From: DATKMS01 sp041497995
Lineage (GTDB): Bacteria > Desulfobacterota > Binatia > HRBIN30
Direction of reading: 5' to 3'
Length of the DNA stretch: 14,264 nt
NCBI GenBank assembly: GCA_041497995.1
Contig: JBGQHM010000151.1
Location: 1 to 14,264 of the forward strand
Made by a program: the position numbers and the translations under genes. How positions within the stretch are numbered: the first letter of the stretch is position 1; each line of letters begins with the position of its first letter. Shown here one piece after another: positions 1-7,211 of the stretch. Below the pieces are notes generated by a model. The model was not told the DNA's origin. It made no database searches and worked only from the letters and a program-made list of their open reading frames with translations.

Positions 1-527
1 ACGGCGACGTAGATCAGACCGACCACAGGCGACGGGATGGTCGAGAGCACCAGCAACATGAGCGCTGCACTACCGGCGAGACCATGGACCATCCCGACCA
101 ACACCGGGCGCACATTCAGTGCGAATCCGTGATGCGTGTGCGCCGACGGCTCGGGCGCCCCGTCGTGCATATGCGGATGGAAGTGGACGTGACCGTCATG
201 CTCATGGGCATGCAGATGAATGTGGCCGCCGCGTACCAACGTGCGCAGCGTATTGGCGCCGAGGCCGATCAGCATGAGCGCCACGCAGAACTCCAGTGCC
301 AAGGCCGTGCGCGCACCGATTTCCACGTGCAGCACGATGACCGCGACACCCGCAACCAGCAACGAGATGGTGTGGCCCAGGCCCCACAACGCACCGACCA
401 CCGACGACCTGACCAAACTTTTCGACTCGCCCACAATGGTTGAAACGGCCGCCAAGTGGTCGGCGTCGAGTGCGTGCTTCAGACCGAAGATCAGGCCGGC
501 GCCGAGAAGGAATGCTGTAGACGCCAC
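1..527 (-). CDS. NicO/UreH-type nickel/cobalt transporter with His-rich loop (3' end cut by window edge)
   Basis: This is the first 175 residues of a polytopic membrane protein, read from a GTG at 527; the only upstream stop in frame (TGA) lies about 30 bases further out, so little room remains for another start. Residues 13-24 carry the HX4DH signature of nickel/cobalt permeases (GLKHALDADH), and residues 49-53 carry the second conserved GLGHT segment. Between hydrophobic segments, residues 102-133 hold 13 histidines in alternating HxH runs, a typical metal-binding loop of this class. A further hydrophobic stretch follows at about 140-175 before the window ends. From the family I infer transport of Ni2+ or Co2+ across the inner membrane; direction cannot be told, although His-rich loops are common in RcnA-like exporters. 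It lies 46 bases downstream of the HupE-like gene on the same strand and is probably cotranscribed with it. No strong ribosome binding site is visible, so the start is moderately sure. Confidence 0.85.
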   Translation of the reverse strand, partial: MASTAFLLGAGLIFGLKHALDADHLAAVSTIVGESKSLVRSSVVGALWGLGHTISLLVAGVAVIVLHVEIGARTALALEFCVALMLIGLGANTLRTLVRGGHIHLHAHEHDGHVHFHPHMHDGAPEPSAHTHHGFALNVRPVLVGMVHGLAGSAALMLLVLSTIPSPVVGLIYVA

Positions 528-573
528 ACCTGTGGCAGATACTCGGACGCCCGCACACAGTCAACCGCGACGT

Positions 574-1692
574 TTACAGCAGCCGCAGGTCGAGCAGCCG
601 CTCAATCATCCACACACCCGCCAGGGTTGCGATTGCCGCAGAGCCTACCCGGAGGGTGAAGCGTTGGTAGACCCACGAGCCGCGGGCGGCGTATGCCAGC
701 GGCAAGAACGCGCCCACTATTGCCAACTGTCCGGTCTCGACGCCCGTGTTGAATCCCAGCAGCGCAAGCACCAACTGCCCCTGCGGCATCCCCGGGCCTG
801 CCAACACGCTGGCGAACCCGAAGCCGTGCAACAAGCCAAACCCAAAGCCCATCAACCAACGACCGCCTTTGAACAGAGGAAACATGTTGTTCAAGGCGGC
901 CACCACGACGGAGAACGCGATGCCGGATTCCACCAGGCGCGAGGGCAAGTGGACCGCGCCCAGCGCGGCCAAGCTCAACGTAATGGAATGAGCCAGTGTG
1001 AAGGCGGTAACGATCTTCAGTGTCTCGGACAGCGCGGGCCGAAAGCTGGGCACGCCTTGCCAGCGGTCCGATCGCCGCTGCAGTACCGCAGGCATCAGCA
1101 GCGTCAACAAGAACAGGATGTGGTCGAACCCCAACCAGATGTGCCAGACACCATCGCGCCAGAAGTCGACTAGGATTCGCCATGCACTGACGCTCACCAC
1201 CCCCAGATGCTGCGTCGGACGACCGGGACTCAACAGCCCGGCCTGCGTGACGCCGTCGCGCTCAAAAGTCAGGATGCCTCTGTGCTGCGGGTCGAGGTCG
1301 AAGAACAGGCCATATCGGAGGTCGAGCTCGTCGGGCTCGCGCGGACAGTTCGCGACAAACCGCAACACGGCATAGGCGCCGTCGGTGTGACGATCGACCA
1401 AGTGTGTCGTCGCCTGCAGACTGCACGCGGCGCCATCAGTCCACAACTGCAGGCGCGCCAAGGCATACGAGGCGATCGCGTCGTGCCGCGCGCGCAGTTC
1501 GCCCCAGGTGATCGCGCCGTCGTTGTTGGCGTCCAACCCAATCGCGTAGTCCAGGTCACGCAACGCGATATCCCACTGACCTTCAACGCTCGAGCCGCTC
1601 TGATGCAACCAGAGGTAGCTATCGCTGGGCTTGTGGGCGAGCGCCGTCGCGGCCCACAGAATCGAAGCGACGAGGAACGTGACGCCCTTCAT
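574..1692 (-). CDS. HupE/UreJ-family membrane protein with exported EF-hand domain
   Basis: This 372-residue protein begins with a cleavable signal peptide (hydrophobic residues 5-19, likely cut after ALA-19). An extracytoplasmic domain of about 150 residues follows. It contains a good EF-hand loop at residues 54-65 (DANNDGAITWGE), with acidic or Asn ligands at loop positions 1, 3, 5 and 12, so it may bind Ca2+. From about residue 185 the HupE/UreJ (type 2) membrane domain follows, with GFDHILFLL at 188-196, TLAHSITL at 232-239 and GLLHGFGFA at 286-294, all His-containing membrane segments. The family is associated with nickel/cobalt transport for hydrogenase or urease, but this long form is poorly characterised and its substrate here is unknown. 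The start ATG overlaps the stop of the upstream TPR gene (ATGA, 1689-1692), implying translational coupling. The downstream neighbour is a nickel/cobalt transporter, which supports a metal-related role. Confidence 0.88.
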   Translation of the reverse strand: MKGVTFLVASILWAATALAHKPSDSYLWLHQSGSSVEGQWDIALRDLDYAIGLDANNDGAITWGELRARHDAIASYALARLQLWTDGAACSLQATTHLVDRHTDGAYAVLRFVANCPREPDELDLRYGLFFDLDPQHRGILTFERDGVTQAGLLSPGRPTQHLGVVSVSAWRILVDFWRDGVWHIWLGFDHILFLLTLLMPAVLQRRSDRWQGVPSFRPALSETLKIVTAFTLAHSITLSLAALGAVHLPSRLVESGIAFSVVVAALNNMFPLFKGGRWLMGFGFGLLHGFGFASVLAGPGMPQGQLVLALLGFNTGVETGQLAIVGAFLPLAYAARGSWVYQRFTLRVGSAAIATLAGVWMIERLLDLRLL

Positions 1693-2981
1693 GGCTGGCT
1701 CGCCCGCAGTTGCGCGCTCAACTGCGCCATCCGCACGTCTTCAAGGGCCGTCCGCCCCAGAAAATCGAGCACCTCGCGGGCCGCCCGGGGATCGGCCACC
1801 GCCAGCGCCGCTTCCAGGAACACGCGTGCATCCCACGGCTCGCGTTGAACCGTCCAGTTCTCACGCGCGAGCTGCAGTGCCTCGCGCGGTCGCTTCAGAA
1901 TGCGCAAAGCGAAGCGCGCCTCTTCACGCCGGTGCACCGCGTCCCCGCGCAGGCGAGCCGCCGCAAACCGGTCGTGCAGCGCCTGGACGTGTGCGTCGAG
2001 GCCGGGAGCCCCGGCCATTTCCTCTGCGAGCGCTACACGCAGGAGCAGGGCATCGGCCCGGCTCGCGTCTGGGAGGAGCTCGATGACCTCTTTGGGTCGT
2101 CCTTGGTCTAGGAGGAAATCCGCGTACGCTCCCAAGAGGTAGTCGTCCGGCACACCCAGGGTGATCGCTTCCTTGAAATGCGCTTCGGCCGCGTCGGCGG
2201 CGCCAAGGCGCGCGGCGATTTCAGCCAAGAGCGTCAGCCCCCACAGGCGCGCGCCCAAGGTTGGTTCGTACCTCTCGGTAAGCGCGCGCCGGAGTATCTC
2301 GTAGCTCTTGCGCGCTCCGCCGTTGAGACTTTCCACGCCACTGACGCAGATGACCGCCACCAACGGCGTTGCGCGCTGCAGCCCCTGCTCGCAGCTCCGT
2401 CTCGCCTCGACGTACTCGCCGCGGACTTGGAGAATCACGGCTCGTGTTAGCCATGCCTGCGCGTTGTCGGGATCCGCCTGCAGGGCGCGCGCGAGGTCGT
2501 TGAGCGCGCCTTCGAAGTCATGGTTGTGTTGCCGGATCGTCGCTCGCAGGACGAGCACTGGAACTGGGGGCTCGGGTGCCGCCCACCAGGGCGCGAGCGC
2601 GGCCTGGGCATAGCCATAGTAGCGCGGGTCGGAGCGGGCTCGTCCCTGCTCGACATAGAGCCAGGCGGCCCGCGTGGCGAGGCCCATGTTGCCCGGTTGC
2701 TGAGCCAGTTCGGCGCGGATCGCCCGCACCTTCCGCGCGCCGGGATCCAGCGGGGAGACCGGGAGTCGCTCCAGAACCTCGCTGTCGTCGGCCGGTATCG
2801 ACGGCGTCGCCACGGCCGCACGCGCATACCACGTCGCTACTATCGCGGCGATGACCATCACCCAGGCACGCGTGCTCGCCCGGGTCCGACTGCCTGGGCG
2901 CGCCGCCCAATTGTTGGATCGACCCGTCGCTGCCTCCGGCGTCCTGTGTTGACCGTGCCGATCCACCATCCTGACATCCAT
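1689..2981 (-). CDS. TPR-repeat protein with N-terminal membrane or signal segment
   Basis: This is a protein of up to 430 residues. After an Arg-rich head comes a hydrophobic stretch at about residues 41-58 (VMVIAAIVATWY followed by small residues), either a signal peptide or a single membrane anchor. The rest is alpha-helical with tetratricopeptide-like repeats, clearest at about residues 141-208, where a helix pair contains the TPR-like phrase ALNDLARALQADPDNAQAW. Later helical pairs are more degenerate. TPR proteins scaffold protein complexes; the partner here is unknown, but the ATGA overlap with the HupE-like gene suggests a dedicated partner of that membrane protein. It is the first gene of the minus-strand operon, and its promoter should lie in the divergent gap 2982-3280. 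The start is uncertain: ATG 2981 gives a long charged head, while GTG 2861 or ATG 2858 would place the hydrophobic segment at the very N-terminus. None has a convincing ribosome binding site. Confidence 0.82.
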   Translation of the reverse strand: MDVRMVDRHGQHRTPEAATGRSNNWAARPGSRTRASTRAWVMVIAAIVATWYARAAVATPSIPADDSEVLERLPVSPLDPGARKVRAIRAELAQQPGNMGLATRAAWLYVEQGRARSDPRYYGYAQAALAPWWAAPEPPVPVLVLRATIRQHNHDFEGALNDLARALQADPDNAQAWLTRAVILQVRGEYVEARRSCEQGLQRATPLVAVICVSGVESLNGGARKSYEILRRALTERYEPTLGARLWGLTLLAEIAARLGAADAAEAHFKEAITLGVPDDYLLGAYADFLLDQGRPKEVIELLPDASRADALLLRVALAEEMAGAPGLDAHVQALHDRFAAARLRGDAVHRREEARFALRILKRPREALQLARENWTVQREPWDARVFLEAALAVADPRAAREVLDFLGRTALEDVRMAQLSAQLRASQP

Positions 2982-3010
2982 GACCTATCTACGACAGAGG
3001 AAGCCAAACG

Positions 3011-3068
3011 GTTTTCATCGAGACTGTGGCTCCCACGCGGGGGTGCGCAAGTAAATCCGTTTTCATCG
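3011..3068. repeat. Direct repeat GTTTTCATCG in the divergent intergenic gap
   Basis: The 10-mer GTTTTCATCG occurs exactly at 3011-3020 and again at 3059-3068, 48 bases apart start to start, with a similar base before each copy. Both lie in the 299-base non-coding gap between the divergently transcribed TPR operon and the lipoprotein/DUF4331 genes. The gap is locally less GC-rich than the genes. Position and spacing suit a pair of operator sites, but no regulator can be assigned. Confidence 0.4.
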
Positions 3069-3162
3069 GACCAACGTAGATACCCGCAGTGCGGCGGCGT
3101 GTAGCGTGCGGCTGGAAGATCGAGAACAAAAGAAATCCATTTGGTGCGGACGCACGTAAGAG

Positions 3163-3192
3163 CTGACAAAGCTACCCGCGCGCGATCACAAT
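3163..3192 (+). promoter_or_regulatory. Possible housekeeping-type promoter for the 3281 lipoprotein gene
   Basis: CTGACA at 3163-3168 matches the -35 consensus at five of six bases. CACAAT at 3187-3192, after an 18-base spacer, matches the -10 consensus at four of six. The start of transcription would fall near 3200, leaving a leader of about 80 bases before the ATG at 3281. This is the best match seen by eye in the gap, but matches of this quality occur by chance. Confidence 0.25.
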
Positions 3193-3280
3193 TGACCAGC
3201 CGAGGCGCCGCCTGGCCAGAGTGTTCGCGCGATGTCCGCAATAGAGCAGGTCGCTCCAGGGTGGCGAGAAGGAGAGTACG

Positions 3281-3727
3281 ATGATGACTCGGACCAATTT
3301 TTTCGCAGGCAGCTGGCTCGGCTGCATCGGCAAACGGCTCGCCATTCTCGCTTTGCCGGCCGTGATCATTGGCTGTAGCGGCAGTGACAATCAGGCAATC
3401 CCACCCACAGCAACGGTTGCACCGCCGACACGGACCGCAACGGTGGTGGCGACGGCAACGTCTCGGCCACCGGCGACGGCGACGCCAGTGGCGACGCCGA
3501 ACACGAGCGCGGGCGCGGCCTGCGGCAAGCTCGCGAGCTGCGATCAGTGCTTCCTCACCCAGCGCGGTGCGTGCGTGAGCACGGAAGACTGCGCCAGCCG
3601 GCTCACCGCCGAAGTGGCGAGCTGCATCAATGCGGTCACCGGCTGCGATCAGCAGACGCTGGGCACGTGCCTCCCCTTCGGTTGCCAGGGCACCGGTACC
3701 GGTCTGTGCGACACGACAGGCGAGTGA
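3281..3727 (+). CDS. Small exported lipoprotein with Thr/Pro/Ala linker and Cys-rich domain
   Basis: This 148-residue protein starts at an ATG preceded by a strong ribosome binding site (AAGGAGAG, 3269-3276). Residues 1-32 form a lipoprotein signal peptide with a hydrophobic core and lipobox IIGC, so Cys32 should be lipidated. Residues about 40-78 are a low-complexity Thr/Pro/Ala linker. Residues 81-143 form a compact domain with ten cysteines (81, 87, 90, 98, 104, 115, 122, 130, 135, 143), an even number consistent with five disulfides outside the cytoplasm. I do not recognise a named family. It lies 67 bases upstream of the DUF4331 gene on the same strand with no terminator seen between them, so the two are probably cotranscribed. 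The similar linker in the secreted protein at 11108-13075 supports a surface location. Its function is unknown. Confidence 0.8.
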   Translation: MMTRTNFFAGSWLGCIGKRLAILALPAVIIGCSGSDNQAIPPTATVAPPTRTATVVATATSRPPATATPVATPNTSAGAACGKLASCDQCFLTQRGACVSTEDCASRLTAEVASCINAVTGCDQQTLGTCLPFGCQGTGTGLCDTTGE

Positions 3728-3794
3728 AGACGATCTGAAATGGTTTCAAGGAGCGATCGGGATGGACACCACTAGTCAGGAAAGGAGCACCAAC

Positions 3795-5441
3795 ATGAAG
3801 AAGCGAATCAGCAGGATCAGCCTCGTGGCCGGACTGCTCGCGGCCCTAGCCGTGATGGCCCCGCGGCCACGGGCCGAGGCTTCCAGCCACCGCGAAGCCT
3901 TGGCCACTGTGAACGACCCGTGCATCGACAACACAGACGTTTACGCGTGGGTCACCCCGGGGGACCACGGCAAGCTGTACCTGATCTCCGGGTATGCCGG
4001 GTTGCACGAACCCGGCCAGGGCAATCAGCAGGCGCGGCTGTGTGACGACGTGCTCTACGAGTTCCACATCGCGCGAGGCACAGCGGATCTGGACGACGAT
4101 CTCACCTACCAGATCCAGTTCTTCTCGACGACGCCCCGCCAGTTCGAGAAGGGGAAGACCTGCACCAAAGACGATGGAAGCCCAGACCTCATCAACTGCG
4201 GCAATGAGCTGCTGATCCAACAGAGCGGGGTGCGCCAGTACTACAAAGTGACCAAGGTGGAGTACCCCAACGGGCCGGGCGGCGCGCCAGTGTCCACGGT
4301 GATCACCGATGAGAATAATCCGCCCGAAGTCACGCCGCCCAACGTCGGCCCGCGCACGGACCGCTTGGTGTACCTCCAGCGCTACCCCGGCCGCCTGCAA
4401 GACGACGGTCTCGGTTTCAAGCCCTACACGAACAACGCTGCGGAGCTCGCGGATACCCAGCGGTCCAACGAAGAAGGCCTGTACTGCAAGAACAACGACG
4501 GGTTTGCGCGCAGCTTCATTGCGCCGTTGGGTAACGGCGGCTCCGAGGGACGGTCGTGGATGGGCACGCGCGACGACGCGTACTACCTGGATGAGAAGGG
4601 CATCTTCGACGTGCTGAACCTCGGCAAAGGCGCCCTCCCCATCGGCGGCTCACTCCCCGATGGATACAGCAGCATCGGCGCCCGCAGAACTCGCGGGGAA
4701 GATGTATTCGACGGTTTCAACCTGAACGTGCTCGCGCTGGAGATTCCCACTACCAAGATCCTCGGGACCTCTTCGATCCCGCACAACGGCCAGCCGGGCA
4801 ACGACTCGCTGATCGGCGTGTGGGCCTCGGCCAGCCGCCGGCGCGACCGGCGCTACGAGCCCAACCAGGACAGCACCATCTCGTGCGGGCCGTGGGTGCA
4901 GGTGGGCCGAGAGGGACTGCCGTTGGTGAACGCCGGGCTGATCGGCACACAGGATCAGGGCCTGTACCTGCGCACCCAGCCGAAGAACGACGTGGCCAAC
5001 TTCGGCGCGTACTTCCTGCGGCCGGTGCTCGTGCGTGACGAGGAGGCACTGGGAACCTACGCGGCGCTCGGGGTGGGCGGTAACACCCTGGCGACGCTGA
5101 AGGGGGATCGCTTCGATATCATCGACACCATCAACCTCAAGAATATCCCGGCGCCGGGCGCTCACGACGTACCGCTATCGGCCACGGGCGACGTGCTGCG
5201 CGTGGATGTGGCCACCGACTCCGCGTTCCCGAACGGCCGCCGGCTCACACCCGGAGGAAATCGCGAGACGGTCGACGTCAGCGATACGACGATCACCTTG
5301 ATCGTGACCGGTGGAGCGCTCCACGTCGGGGACGACGTGGACTACCAGGACGGAACCTACCTTGATCAGTTCCCTTGGCATGCGTGTCCGCACCAGGGGC
5401 TCACCGAGGGACACGGCGCAGTGAACGTAGACAATCCGTAA
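3795..5441 (+). CDS. Exported DUF4331-family protein
   Basis: This 548-residue protein starts at the ATG at 3795, chosen over in-frame upstream codons because AAAGGAG (3781-3787) sits eight bases before it and a signal peptide begins at once: KKR, a hydrophobic core at residues 9-21, likely cut after AEA-29. The mature protein opens with ASSHREA (29-35) and NTDVYAWV (46-53), the hallmark start of the DUF4331 family. Later family-like segments are GFNLNVLALEIP (308-319), VQVGREGLPLVN (368-379) and a C-terminal FPNGRRL segment (478-484). The family is secreted and widespread but has no established function. A conserved Ser-His pair near the mature N-terminus and many Asp residues could suggest metal or ligand binding, which is only inference. 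It sits between two Cys-rich lipoproteins and upstream of two ECF sigma modules, and is followed by a strong hairpin terminator. Confidence 0.93.
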   Translation: MKKRISRISLVAGLLAALAVMAPRPRAEASSHREALATVNDPCIDNTDVYAWVTPGDHGKLYLISGYAGLHEPGQGNQQARLCDDVLYEFHIARGTADLDDDLTYQIQFFSTTPRQFEKGKTCTKDDGSPDLINCGNELLIQQSGVRQYYKVTKVEYPNGPGGAPVSTVITDENNPPEVTPPNVGPRTDRLVYLQRYPGRLQDDGLGFKPYTNNAAELADTQRSNEEGLYCKNNDGFARSFIAPLGNGGSEGRSWMGTRDDAYYLDEKGIFDVLNLGKGALPIGGSLPDGYSSIGARRTRGEDVFDGFNLNVLALEIPTTKILGTSSIPHNGQPGNDSLIGVWASASRRRDRRYEPNQDSTISCGPWVQVGREGLPLVNAGLIGTQDQGLYLRTQPKNDVANFGAYFLRPVLVRDEEALGTYAALGVGGNTLATLKGDRFDIIDTINLKNIPAPGAHDVPLSATGDVLRVDVATDSAFPNGRRLTPGGNRETVDVSDTTITLIVTGGALHVGDDVDYQDGTYLDQFPWHACPHQGLTEGHGAVNVDNP

Positions 5442-5467
5442 TCTCACTCCCAATGGGCAGATGCGCG

Positions 5468-5508
5468 ACGGCCTCAGGCGACCCATCGCCGGAGGCCGTT
5501 CGCGTTTT
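5468..5508 (+). terminator. Hairpin terminator after the DUF4331 gene
   Basis: The outer stem ACGGCCTC (5468-5475) pairs with GAGGCCGT (5492-5499). Inside it, GGCGA (5477-5481) pairs with TCGCC (5486-5490) around a CCCA loop, with a single A/G mismatch between the two stems. A short T run (TTTT, 5505-5508) follows. The hairpin begins 27 bases after the stop codon at 5441, a good position for an intrinsic terminator that separates the DUF4331 unit from the next lipoprotein gene. Confidence 0.75.
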
Positions 5509-5509
5509 C

Positions 5510-5537
5510 GGAACACCCGAACATTGACGCCCGGTCG
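5510..5537 (+). promoter_or_regulatory. Possible ECF-type promoter before the second lipoprotein
   Basis: GGAAC at 5510-5514, typical of many ECF -35 elements, is followed after a 17-base spacer by CGGTCG (5532-5537), which resembles some ECF -10 elements (GTC core). It lies just after the terminator and 21 bases before the lipoprotein ATG at 5559. Two ECF sigma genes lie downstream, which makes the match attractive, but it rests on one site read by eye. Confidence 0.25.
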
Positions 5538-5558
5538 CACCACCGATAGGAGAGCGCA

Positions 5559-6542
5559 ATGAGTGTTATGCGGCGGTATTGGGCAGGGCGAGGTTGGCCG
5601 CGATCCGTCTTGCTCGCGTTGTTGGTTTCGGCCTGTCAGTCGTCGAGTCAGAGCAACCCTCAGACAGGGCCGCAGCCCACCCAACCGCCGGTGGCGGAAC
5701 CGAAGCCACTGTATCCGCTGAACATCGGGAAGCCCGATCCGCTCGCGGAGCGCCTCTGCGGCGCCTTGCAGGCCGCGCCGCTGCAGCGGAAGGCCGAGTG
5801 CTGCGGTACGACGACATCGGGAGGCTTGACCAGCGAGTGCGTGCGCATTTTGACGACCACGCTGCGCGACGGGGCGGTACGGATCGAGGCCGGCGTCGTC
5901 GACAATTGCATCAAGGCAACATCGCGGCAGCTCGACGGCTGCGAGTGGGTCACGCCGCTCCTACCGGCGCTGCCAGAGGCCTGCCTGGAAATCATCCAAG
6001 GCCAGCTGAAGGCGGGAGAGCGCTGCCGCTCGACACTGGAGTGCCGTGAAGGATTGATCTGTCGGGGTGCGCGGACGACGGTAGCCGGCGTGTGCAGCGC
6101 GCCGAGCGCTGTGGGCGGCGCGTGCAGCAGGGCGGTCGATACCCTGGTCACGTACACCCGTCAGCCGACGGATGATCCGCACCATCCCGACTGTTTGGGT
6201 TACTGCTTCCAGGGGCAATGCTCAGCATTCGCTGCGGTGGGTGAGCCCTGCTTGTCCAACCAGCAGTGCAGCGTCGGCGCGCACTGCGCGGCCGGCCGCT
6301 GCGTAGACGGTCCGCCACCCAAGATCGGGGAGCCTTGTGACAAGACCATCTGCGAAGGTGCGGCCGCCTGCGTTGACGGCAAGTGCGCTGCGCTCAAGCC
6401 CAGCGGGGAGACCTGCACGTCACCGTTTGAGTGCCAGGGCAGTTGCGTCAAGAACGCCGGAACCGCAGTCGGGACGTGCGGCATGCAATGCAGCTGGGTC
6501 CCACCCACAGCGGTTCAACCCGCACGGACGCCGGCGCCCTAG
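5559..6542 (+). CDS. Large cysteine-rich lipoprotein with repeated GE-C modules
   Basis: This 327-residue protein starts at an ATG with a good ribosome binding site (TAGGAGAG just upstream). The signal peptide ends in lipobox VSAC, so Cys26 is the lipidated residue. A Gln/Pro/Ser-rich linker follows (27-55). The mature part then has 28 more cysteines, an even number that suggests up to 14 disulfides. From residue 152 a module recurs four times, beginning GE-x-C with a second Cys four or five residues later (GERC 153-156, GEPC 228-231, GEPC 257-260, GETC 283-286). The third and fourth cysteines in each follow at short intervals. Such patterns occur in myxobacterial lipoproteins often annotated as Dickkopf-like Cys-rich; no function is assigned. 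It follows the DUF4331 terminator and may have its own promoter. The sigma factor gene starts 120 bases downstream. I see no motif that would name an enzyme. Confidence 0.82.
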   Translation: MSVMRRYWAGRGWPRSVLLALLVSACQSSSQSNPQTGPQPTQPPVAEPKPLYPLNIGKPDPLAERLCGALQAAPLQRKAECCGTTTSGGLTSECVRILTTTLRDGAVRIEAGVVDNCIKATSRQLDGCEWVTPLLPALPEACLEIIQGQLKAGERCRSTLECREGLICRGARTTVAGVCSAPSAVGGACSRAVDTLVTYTRQPTDDPHHPDCLGYCFQGQCSAFAAVGEPCLSNQQCSVGAHCAAGRCVDGPPPKIGEPCDKTICEGAAACVDGKCAALKPSGETCTSPFECQGSCVKNAGTAVGTCGMQCSWVPPTAVQPARTPAP

Positions 6543-6662
6543 CACGCTGTGTCCCGCGCTCCGTTATGCCGCCCATGGCTTGACAGCTCCGGAGCGCCGG
6601 GAATCCGTTCAGGGAGCATCTGCGTAGAAAGAAGTGAGAGCAAACGGCCGAGCCGAGGACAC

Positions 6663-7211
6663 GTGCCGGGAACGGATGAACTAGCGCTCGCCCTGGGTCG
6701 GGGAGAGGAGTCTGCACTCGCTGAGCTGTACGATCGCTACGGCGGGGCGGTGTACCACCTCGCCTTGCGGGTCACGCGCGACCCGGGCGCGGCCGAAGAG
6801 ATCAGTGTGGACTCGTTTCTCCAGATCTGGCGGCAGGCCACGCGCTTCGATGCCCAACAGGGAACGCTCCTTGGCTGGTTGTTTACGATCGCGCGAACGC
6901 GGGCAATCGACCGGGTGCGCGCCGCCGGGGCCGCTAAACGCACACAGGTCGACGACCCGACGCCTGTGAGGTCCGCAACGCAACCCGACGAGATGGCTGA
7001 GCTCGCCGAACGACGCCGGCTGGTGCGCCAGGCAATGGCCGGACTGTCGGCCCCGCAGCGGGCCGCCGTGGAACTGGCCTACTATGAAGGACTCTCGCAT
7101 TCGGAAATCGCGACCCGCTTGGGCGAGCCGCTGGGAACGGTGAAAACTCGCATCCGTCAAGCCATGCTCGTGCTGCGAAAATCCCTCGCGCCGGTGCTGA
7201 GTACGCCATGA
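6663..7211 (+). CDS. ECF sigma factor, first of two paralogues
   Basis: This 182-residue sigma factor contains only regions 2 and 4. Region 2 covers about residues 18-88, with AELYDRYGG near the start and WLFTIARTRAIDRVR at 72-86 as the core- and -10-binding part. Region 4 covers about 128-176, with the helix-turn-helix GLSHSEIATRLGEPLGTVKTRI. Sequence style and partner type resemble the SigK-like ECF group. The GTG at 6663 was chosen because GAGG (6655-6658) precedes it and the resulting length fits the family; an in-frame GTG at 6549 would add 38 residues of unlike composition. The stop overlaps the start of the anti-sigma gene (ATGA, 7208-7211), a standard sign of a coupled sigma/anti-sigma pair. 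It directs RNA polymerase to a small regulon, unknown here but plausibly including the neighbouring exported proteins. The second sigma gene downstream is about 65% identical over region 4 by hand count. Confidence 0.92.
   Translation: MPGTDELALALGRGEESALAELYDRYGGAVYHLALRVTRDPGAAEEISVDSFLQIWRQATRFDAQQGTLLGWLFTIARTRAIDRVRAAGAAKRTQVDDPTPVRSATQPDEMAELAERRRLVRQAMAGLSAPQRAAVELAYYEGLSHSEIATRLGEPLGTVKTRIRQAMLVLRKSLAPVLSTP

Noticed and set aside
2858..3241. Minus-strand open frame of 127 codons across the divergent gap
   Set aside because: It overlaps the TPR gene start in another frame, has mixed composition, no ribosome binding site and no recognisable domain.
3630..3794. In-frame upstream extension of the DUF4331 gene
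   Set aside because: It overlaps the lipoprotein gene, and the ATG at 3795 has a strong ribosome binding site followed directly by a signal peptide.
6580..6608. TTGACA with the palindrome GCTCCGGAGC as a promoter for the first sigma gene
   Set aside because: The -35 is perfect but no acceptable -10 lies at 16-18 bases, so I do not call a promoter.
6549..6662. N-terminal extension of the first sigma factor from GTG 6549
   Set aside because: The added residues do not look like sigma sequence, and GTG 6663 with GAGG upstream gives the usual ECF length.
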